DNA from: Chiua virens
Lineage: Eukaryota > Basidiomycota > Agaricomycetes > Boletales > Boletaceae
Assembly: GCA_019787685.1 (NCBI GenBank)
Contig: JAHNUO010000004.1
Location: 1,798,001 to 1,862,000, forward strand
DNA: 64,000 bases
Reading direction: 5' to 3'
Each line of letters begins with the position of its first letter. Positions within the stretch are counted from its first letter, which is position 1. Of the stretch, positions 56,486 through 64,000 are shown piece after piece. Made by a program: the position numbers and the translations under genes. The notes beneath the pieces were generated by a model. The model was given only the letters and a program-made list of their open reading frames with translations, was not told where the DNA came from and did no database searches.

Positions 56486-56752
56486 CAGTTCCCCTGAACG
56501 GGTTCCTAGAATGTGAGTTGTTCAGTAGCGGTCGTGAGAAGCGATGTGAGCGTCTCGGTCGATCGAGGTGGTCGCCGTCCGTCACGGTCTTGAGATTCTT
56601 GTGTCGAAACGCGTCGGAACGACCTTGCGACTGCGGATGTCGCTTCAGGACCCCTCAAACAGGAATCAAACTCGTTTCGACTTGCTGCATTCGACCTTGC
56701 GTAGATTCCACCGCTCTCACGAGCTCGCTAACCACATTCTCGACCGCTCGAC
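56486..56752. promoter_or_regulatory. 267-bp divergent promoter of Arp6 and TANGO2
   Basis: The space between start codons at 56485 (-) and 56753 (+). No TATA box or known factor site is recognised. Confidence 0.45.
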
Positions 56753-57864
56753 ATGTGTGTCGCTTTCTTCACGTTGAACCACCCTGATTACGCTCTGTGC
56801 GTGGCTTTTCCCGCTCGGTTGTTGATGCCCTTCGTGTTCATCTTTGGCGATCAGTATCTTGTGTAGTAACCGGGACGAGTGTCTCACCCGACCCACGCAA
56901 CCCGCCAGCTTCCACTCGTTTGGCGCCCCGTCTCACGATCAACAACCCCACATTCTCTCCGGCATCGACCTCATCGCAGGTGGGACATGGCTCGGTCTCT
57001 CCCGAACCGGCAAGCTCGCCCTCCTGTGAGTCCTCATCGACATTCCCCTGCCAAACAGGCTCACCCGGTCCCAGAACGAACATCACAGAACCGCCCCCGC
57101 CCATCCCGTTTGTCTCCCGAGGTTGTTTGCTCTCATCCTTCCTCACCGCGCCCTCGTCCGTCCGAGCACGCGACGAGGACGTGCGGCGACTCGTCCCTTA
57201 CGACGGTCAATACGCTGGATTTAACTTGCTGCTCTTATCGCCCTCGCCCGCCTCGTCGGCGCTCGTCTTTGACGCGCTCTACGTTACCAACCACGGTGCA
57301 GGTGGTCCGATCGCTTATCGCGCCCTCACAGACGCACAACGACATCGCGGCGGGCTTTCCAACGGGATCGACGGCAAGGACGCAGACGAATGGCCCAAGG
57401 TACAACACTGGCCTTGCATCATTAGAAGCGCTCCTCACCACGCTCCCCCCGAACGTGTCCGAAGACGAGCTGACGGAGGGTCTTTTTCATCTCCTAAGGT
57501 GGGTATATTGTACATTACCCCGCAAGGTTTCGCTTTCGGTCGCTAAACGTTGTATTTTTTTCATTGTGCGACGCGTGTCATGAAAAAACGAAATAATAAT
57601 AATAACAACATGTGTTTGTATAGATGGCGATCTTCCCAGCCACCACGCGATCGTTTCGAGTTGAAAAATACGATAGAGGTCGACCCCCTGCGTATCGCCA
57701 ACGATTATTATGGCACGCGCCTTTCTACCGTCGTCCTCGTGACACGGACTGGGGAGGTCGTCTTTTCCGAAAGAGACATGTGGATGCTTGGCGAACAAGA
57801 GCAGCGGCCGATTTTGGCGGATCCCTCTTCGCAACGTGTATTTCGCTTCCAGCTCGAATTGTAG
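56753..57864 (+). CDS. TANGO2-family NRDE protein, one apparent frame break
   Basis: Exon 1 MCVAFFTLNHPDYAL has Cys2, the proposed nucleophile. Splicing GTGCGT...GATCAG (to about 56859) gives ILCSNRDECLTRPTQPASFH, with the family NRDE motif at residues 20-23, then ILSGIDLIAGGTWLGLSRTG, and after a second intron TNITEPPPPIPFVSRGCLLS, YDGQYAGFNLLLLSP, YVTNHGAGGPI and GGLSNGIDGKDADEWPKV. Near 57402 the frame shifts before TGLASLEALLTTLPPNVSED. The last exon has IANDYYGTRLSTVVLVTRTG, EVVFSERDMWML and RVFRFQLEL, with a stop at 57864. Family role: cytosol, mitochondria or Golgi, linked in other organisms to lipid and heme handling. Apart from the single shift, length and motif order match the family. 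Confidence 0.85.
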
Positions 57865-58102
57865 TCTGTCTCTATGCATAGCCGGGACATGCGGCGTTTC
57901 GTGAAGAGAGATGACAAAGAGTACATGACGTATAATGTACAGATGTAGTAAAGTCTAAGCACAAATACCTAAGCGTACAGAGTCACAGCCGGCGCGACGG
58001 AAGGCGTAAATAAAAAAGCGTAAACAAGATTCGATATAGCAGGGCATGAGATACAGGAAACACCCAACAGTCCTGATTTGAGTTTGCGGCTGGGAGGGAA
58101 GC

Positions 58103-59598
58103 TCACGTGATGATATTACTGTACATGGTCTGCTCGCCTGGTGATATGGGGAAATAAGGATTGAACCCGGCAGAAGCAGCGGCCATCGTGTTCCACTCCG
58201 AAACGGATGCACCAGCGGATGATCCATGGAAGGGCGTGCTCGAAGACGAATGTGAAGACATAATTTCACTTTCGGTGGGTGTGGGAAGCGTCCCATAAGG
58301 CGAACCTGTGCCTTCATCCGGATCATTGCCACTAATTCTCACCACCCCAAGGAAAATTAGCTCATTTGTGAAAACATGAGGTCGCCGCGAGGCGACAGAA
58401 GAACAGGGACGTACTGCATGAGATTGACAAGTTCATTGACGCGCCGGAATAGTTGACATTGTGAGTTTTCCGGATGTTGCGCGTACTGCCTTAGCGATGT
58501 GAGCGTGCTTTGGAGCTGCTGACCGAGTGACACGAGGGCATGCTCCGCGGCAGGGTTGGTCCGACATGGGCAAAATGATTGTGCTGGGGGTGACTCCGAC
58601 GAGTAGTGATTGCCGTACACTTTATCTGCGTCGCATGGGTTCATCTGATAGACGTTTCCGTTTTCATGGTAAGCAGGTGGGTCTGATGGGTGATGTGTAT
58701 ATGAAAGACCGTTGGTGGAGGTCGGCGATGGGTACGGCATAGAAGTGCGTCCGTTGGCAGTCATGTTACCATTGCTGTAATGATGGCCGTTTTGACGTTC
58801 ATATGGTGGTGACGCCGAGTTGTCTGAATGGAAAGCAGGATACGACGCTGGAGGGGAAGGCGTGAAGCGATATAGATGGGGCTGAGATATATCCGCAATT
58901 GGCTCGATCTTGATCGGAGTTCCAGAGGCTGAAACCAGACCCCGAGGCTCCTGGTTCGAACGCGCCAGTGTGTCCGGGGAACGTGCACGGCGCCTGAGAT
59001 GCAAGCTGTTTTTGGCGGCACGCGAGTGCCACCGTTCGGATGGGTCACCGTCCCTGAAGCTGGCATCTGCCCAGCGCGGATGAGGTTTTCCTAGACCCGA
59101 GTAGATCAGGAGATGAGATGGATAGCGAAAGACATGTGCATACCACGTAGTTCTCGAACAAGGCTTTCCAACTCGGCTATCCTGTTGCGTAGACGAGTGG
59201 CCTCGTCTAGGGAAGGGTCGTCTCTGTGGCCCGTTTGAATGAGGACGGTACTGCGAGAGGAGTGGACGTACCGGAGTGCAGGATCGTCAATTTCGTATAC
59301 ACAAAGGCCGGTCTAGGGTGACGATGAGGAGGAGGAGGGGGGGAGGCAAGATGAATACACACGAGACCAAGCTGGATGCAGCGTTGGCAGGGACGTTTCC
59401 TGTCGCACTGTGGCAATGTGAGGGGAGAGTGACGGCAGAAAGGGACGACGAACGGACCTTTCTTTTTGATGTATGGCAGTTAAGGCATGACTGGGTAGTG
59501 CGGTTGCGTCTGCGTTTACGGTGATCTGTGTCGACGGTGAAGTCAAGATCCATGATTTCGCCTTTGAGCTGGATGGGCGGGAAGGAGTCAGAGGCCAT
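58103..59598 (-). CDS. Zn(II)2Cys6 binuclear-cluster transcription factor
   Basis: MASDSFPPIQLKGEIMDLDF leads to the cluster: C38, C41, C48, C54, C57, C65 (CLNCHTSKRKCDRKRPCQRC then IQLDRPLCVY), split by two introns exactly inside the finger. A leucine-bearing linker DEATRLRNRIAELESLVREL is probably the dimerising coiled coil. The rest is low-complexity Ser/Pro/Tyr/His-rich (PYPSPTSTNG, HHYSNGNM) with a helical QQLQSTLTSLRQYAQHPENS and ELVNLMQ, ending SPGEQTMYSNIIT at 58103. There is no fungal middle-homology domain. It is a nuclear DNA-binding regulator with unknown targets. The frames agree throughout. Confidence 0.88.
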
Positions 59599-62422
59599 GT
59601 CGACTGGGAGAGGAGAAAGAAGTACTTTGTGGAAGGGGTGGATAGAATGTTTATGGGGGTGACGGGGACATTAAGTACTTAAGTAAGTTGGATGAGATCT
59701 GGATCACCTCGGGCATTTGACAGCAATACAGATCGTTTTGACTCTTCTTCACGAAAGCGGTCTGCGTGTTACCCAGCCCTGTAAAAAGTGCCTTCCCGTC
59801 TCGGCATGACATAAATACAACGCGTGAGTAAAGAACAGACAACTTGCCTCAATCAGGGCTGAACCATCCAAATATCCCCGTTGGCACGCCCATGCCGGGT
59901 TCTTGAGCCTAATTCCAATGCAGTGCCCTCGGATATCTGATTAGCACCAATCAACAGTGCTGTGAACGCGCTCGCGTTGCAACCCAGCGACGTTGACCCC
60001 ATTACAACATGGTGTAATGCCACCGATCCACGTCTGACAATAGCACCATGGTTGTCACAGGCGACATCGCCCTCGTCGAATGCTATCGACACGGCCGTGT
60101 TGCGCAGCACGCAGCTAGACTTACCCGATTGGGAGCGGCAACATGGGAGTGTCAATTGAGACAAGTGTCAGGTCAGATCAACGGGGGGCTCCAATGCACA
60201 CAAGTCGGATCTGGCTGAGAACTGGGCTCCCAAATTATTTCCCAAATGACGTGAGTGGTGGTTCCACCATTCAAGCAGAAGCCATTTATTTCATATCTAT
60301 AAAATATTGGTGTTTGGGACGAGGTACACGTGGAGCGAACTAGAGATAACGGCGAGCGGAAGAAGAGGCAACAGGACTGCCATCTGATGTGGCATGGAGG
60401 CTGGTGGCGTTCAGAGTCCACTCCAGTATTACGTGTGTTGTTGGATGACCGGCATTCTGTCTGTCAAAAACGACGGAGGAAAAATAACTCCACGAAAAAA
60501 AAAAGCTTCCGTCATGGTCGGCAAGGTTGATCAGGTTGATGAAGTTGAGTTTCAAGTTCGAAGACCGCAAACCTTCCGTTAATTCGGGTTCATCTATTAC
60601 TTTATCTAACCACCCTTCGGTTGTATTTCTCCCGCCGATCAAGTCCGATTGTACACCCTCATTAAAAACAGATCACAATGAACGAAAACTATTCAGCATA
60701 TTCAACATGGACTTCCATCAGGTACCCGACTAGCATTGCGCACCCCTCCATCCTCAAGCTTCTTCGTCTCAATTCAACTCCCGGGAAAAATCTTCACCCC
60801 GGCCGGCGTCACTCGTCTCAATCTGGTACTTCCGTTCGGCTACAGCCGTTCCACAAGAACCTCCGTCTCCTCCCCACGGACACTTCCGACCAAATCTGAC
60901 GCTCATGAGTACTGATCAAGCTCCTTCATTGCCCGCCCACCGCCGGGCGCGACTGTCTCATTCCCCGACCAGTCCAAGTACCGCCCATTTCCTGAACGAC
61001 CATGTGCACTACCCTCGATCGTTGGCGTCATAAGGCTGAGCCGGACAACAGCGTGTTCCCGGAAGATGTAGTCAGGGTCATCACTAGCGTGAGATAGCGC
61101 ATCACCGGAAAGGTGCTCAGAGTGCCTCGTGCCTGCGCCGTATGTGGCAGCTCTTGGAGTGTTTACTGGATACACATCCGAGGACCATGGTATGAAAATG
61201 CGATGCGTCAGAGGCGTGACGCATCAACAAGCCTTACCACTCACGTGGGGTGCGCTATTTTGCAATCATGTTCTTTTCCGTCATTGGAATCACGGCTAGC
61301 CCGATGTTCCAGAATAGAGTCCATAATCGTACCAAATACAGTCGGGCGTATTGATAGCATCGCCAAAGATAAGCCGCCCGTATCATGTGGTCCCCTGGGT
61401 GCTCCACTCGAGCCAGAAGACATAGATCGACGGCAAGGACCGCTTGACAGTAGATATGATGGCATCGCTCGATCGGACACTCGCTGTCGTCGAACGGGAC
61501 GGCGCGCGGAGCTGGTTTGGACCTAACGTGGCCGACGGCGCCTACTTTAAGTCGACCCTTTGCGAGCACCCTTTGCAGGAGGGTTTAATTGAACGAATGC
61601 AGGGAGTACTCACATTGAATGAATGTTTCACGGCAGTGTCGATACCGCGCAACATATCCAAAGCGAGGTGCACCGCCGGCTGCATTGGAGCAACATCATC
61701 CCTGCGTTCATAGGCGCATTGCATCGACCAAGCAATGCGTACGAACGAGTCCGCAGTCCCATGCAAGGATGCACTAGTGACACTGGACGTCATTGACAGG
61801 AGGCGTTTTTGATCTAACCGTATTCGTCGAGATACCTCGATCCCGACGATAAATATGATGATGACGTGCGCCACGATCAGTTGCACTGCATACCTGTGAT
61901 CCGAGAACGTTCCAGTGTTGTTTCCACAGCGGAATATGGTTTCTTTTCTGTCGTGTTTTCCCGGTCTGCATGTAAGGATGCAGGAGACACAGATAATTCC
62001 GCCATCCCAAACACAGGCTCCGAGAAACAATTACCACTAGTACTTCAGGGAAGAATGGCGCGTGCGCAGATTCCCGATAGGGAGATGCTCAGGGGAACGT
62101 GAGTGGGTGAATTGTACAAGCCGCCATCCGTTGGACACCCTGACCGCCGAATTTGATCGTGAGGATGGGGTCAAGACTCGAGATCTTGACAATGGGATAA
62201 GTTTCACGATATCAGACAGAAAAAGTACACACACGTATACGTACGTCCGAACACGCGTCTTGGGCGCACTTGAGTTCTAACGCACGATCATTTTGCTTAT
62301 GTAATACAGTTGACAAACCAATGTTTCGCCAACGCTGCGTGCGTGGGGTCAGTCGTTTATTGGTTCGTTGGATGGTACTGAGCGTTTAACTTACCCCTTC
62401 ACTTTGTCTACCGCGTACAAAG
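59599..62422. other. 2.8-kb stretch without a supported gene
   Basis: Includes the upstream region of the Zn2Cys6 gene and of the phosphatidylserine synthase gene. The - strand from 62037 to 61240 has scattered hydrophobic stretches (VAHVIIIFIVGIEV, YLVRLWTLFWNIGLAVIP) that could be remnants of a multi-pass membrane protein, but frames and splice sites do not line up. Confidence 0.4.
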
Positions 62423-64000
62423 ATGCCTTCCGAACCAGACTTACAGACGTCTCCTAATGTGACCGACGTCTTACTCCCTCCGTCCCAGGCGGAACCGAAA
62501 CCTGGCATAAACGGTACTCCAGTTCGATGTGAGTAGCGAGGCGACCCAATCAAACCCCCCATTTATTTTGAACCTATCCCCAGGGTTTGATGTATGTCTC
62601 CGGTCAAGCACCGTTTTGTGATGAAATTGTGACACGAATCAAGGCAGATCGCTCCGAGCCTTATACTCGAATAGCCCCTTTCCAGGAGCGCCATGACACT
62701 TCTGTCGAGTGCGTCCACCTCGTCTCGCTCCCGTCTCGCTACCGAAACCCATTAGATTCTTCTACAAACCGATCACGCTGACCGCCCTCTCCGTCGGTCT
62801 CGCAGCTTTGGCGTATGTCGCCATGTCGCCCGACGTCCTGGCGGAGGGCCGAGACAAGCGTCGCGTGTATGCATTCCTACACTCTCGTCCTGATCTCATT
62901 CGTGATCTCATTCATGCAGAGGCGTCTATGCCGCTATAGCTTCCTTCTTGATGTTCTCCATGTTCCAGTTCAGGGATGGGCCGTTTATACGGCCCCACCC
63001 GGCGTTTTGGCGGATCGTGCTGGGGATCAACTTGCTTTATGAACTCGCGCTGGTTTTCTTACTCTTCCAGGATCTTCACTCCGCGAGAAGAATGATGACG
63101 TTTTTAGACCCTGCGTTGAACGTTCCCCTTCCTGAGAAGAACTATGCCGAAAATTGTGCACTGACTGCGCAGAACATCTGGGTCAGCCTTTCTGACACAC
63201 TGTTTTTCAAAGCACGTGTCCTGAAGCGCAGCGAACGTGATCTACTTTTAGGACGCGATAGATATATTCTGTTTAGCACACGCGCTAGGCTGGTTTGGAA
63301 AAGCGATGGTATTGCGTGATTATTGGTTCTGCTGGGTGAGTGTCTTCTCCGCGTCAGCCATTTTTTGAACGGGCGGCTGATCTCGTTACTGAAGATCTTG
63401 AGCATCGCATTCGAGTTCGCTGAATATAGCCTGCAGCATCAACTACCGAACTTCGCCGAGGTGTGTCCAATTTAGGTCACCTTATCTCCGCAAGGCACTT
63501 AGTGTTTGTCAGTGCTGGTGGGACCATGTAATCCGTCCCTTGTTCCGGCTTTGTTGGTGGCTGATGTCTTATCGTCCAGTGGATTCTTGATGTTTTGCTC
63601 TGTAACTGGCTGGGAACATATCTCGGTAGGTTTGTTGTGTTTCGTTCGCATACAGCCACGACCTAAAGGGGTACTGTTACGCCGTGTTGATAGGGATGAA
63701 GACGTGTCAGTATCTGGAAGTGAAGGTATGTTGCTATGCGCTGTCTGACCCTTCCTCCGTGACCCGAAGAGGAACGCCATTTAGCCATATGAGTGGCGCG
63801 GGCTGCGACAGACCCCGGGCTTGCGGTCCAAAGCAAAGCGTGTGCTGAGTCAGTTTTCACCGCACGACTGGACTGCATTCAAGTGGGAGGGGACGACATC
63901 GTTCCGACACTATGTCACAGTCGTACTGCTCCTTGCGGTATTCCTTGCTGCGGAACTTAACCCCTTTTACTTGAAGGTAAGCGACGTGCTTCATGTATAA
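62423..64000 (+). CDS. Phosphatidylserine synthase (PSS1/PTDSS type), 3' end beyond the window
   Basis: It probably starts MPSEPDLQTSPNVTDVLLPP (62423). Conserved body: KPIRFFYKPITLTALSVGLA, ALAYVAMSPDVLAEGRDKRR, then donor GTATGC at about 62871 restores GVYAAIASFLMFSMFQFRDG. Next come FIRPHPAFWRIVLGINLLYE, LALVFLLFQDLHSARRMMTF, NVPLPEKNYAENCALTAQNI, DAIDIFCLAHALGWFGKAMV, LSIAFEFAEYSLQHQLPNFA, CWWDH joined to WILDVLLCNWLGTYLG, GMKTCQYLEVK and YEWRGLRQTPGLRSKAKRVL. The last visible exon ends AAELNPFYLK at 63976 before GTAAGC. This is the base-exchange-type PS synthase of ER/MAM membranes, not the bacterial/yeast Cho1 CDP-alcohol type. Junctions between 62520 and 62740 are uncertain and contain stops in the expected frame. 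Confidence 0.85.

Noticed and set aside
56797..57546. 249-codon + frame taken as one ORF
   Set aside because: Its first third is out of frame with TANGO2 exons 1-2; only the part after about 57080 is real TANGO2 coding sequence.

Overview
The window is nuclear DNA of a filamentous basidiomycete, most likely an agaricomycete. Almost every gene is cut by introns of about 45 to 70 nt with GTRNGY...YAG borders, exons are short, and several products belong to families familiar from mushrooms: an intron-rich P-loop GTPase, a WW-domain/transmembrane protein, and a tiny CYSTM-type protein with an RLRGGGAGK motif. Housekeeping genes dominate: sulfite oxidase, condensin subunit 3, RhoGAP, mitochondrial glycerol-3-phosphate dehydrogenase, Kha1-type K+/H+ antiporter, KIN17, Dsc3, importin Nmd5, Arp6, TANGO2, a Zn2Cys6 factor and phosphatidylserine synthase. 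There is no phage, CRISPR or recognisable transposon.

Layout. 1-5.1 kb: a sulfite oxidase running off the left edge (-) and, divergent from it, an eroded condensin subunit 3 gene (+). 5.1-10.8 kb: an AT-rich island holding one GTPase gene (-) with a 3.36-kb intron. 10.8-14.4 kb: no gene I can name. 14.4-20 kb: a WW/TM protein and a Sec14/RhoGAP protein (both -). 21.1-27.3 kb: two tandem AMP-forming acyl-CoA ligase copies (+). 27.6-32.2 kb: GUT2 (-) divergent from an Ayr1-like reductase (+). 32.4-41.2 kb: two tandem Kha1 antiporter copies (-), the first decayed and the second intact. 43.5-47.2 kb: CYSTM protein (+), a fragment of the KIN17 tail, KIN17 (-), and Dsc3 (+) sharing a 138-bp divergent promoter with KIN17. 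47.4-51.7 kb: importin (+). 54.6-57.9 kb: Arp6 (-) divergent from TANGO2 (+). 58.1-59.6 kb: Zn2Cys6 factor (-). 62.4 kb to the end: phosphatidylserine synthase (+), cut by the right edge. The genes form no pathway cluster.

The most unusual structure is inside the GTPase gene. Its large intron is a tandem array of 85-bp units, and read on the gene's own strand each unit is a complete intron: GTAAGT donor, CTGAT branch-like site, pyrimidine tract and TAG acceptor, about 82 nt in all, followed by exactly three bases before the next donor. I counted 38 such triplets. All 38 keep GT and AG on their flanks while the triplet itself varies freely (CTT, GAA, CAA and others). Past the array, three non-repetitive introns of 53, 68 and 50 nt are also separated by single triplets. 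This is either a gene that adds one codon per intron by sequential splicing or a minisatellite born from intron duplication.

A second theme is that several conserved genes carry single-base frame breaks, whereas GUT2, Kha1-B, KIN17, Arp6, Dsc3 and the CYSTM gene read through cleanly. From the sequence alone I cannot separate residual assembly indels from real decay.
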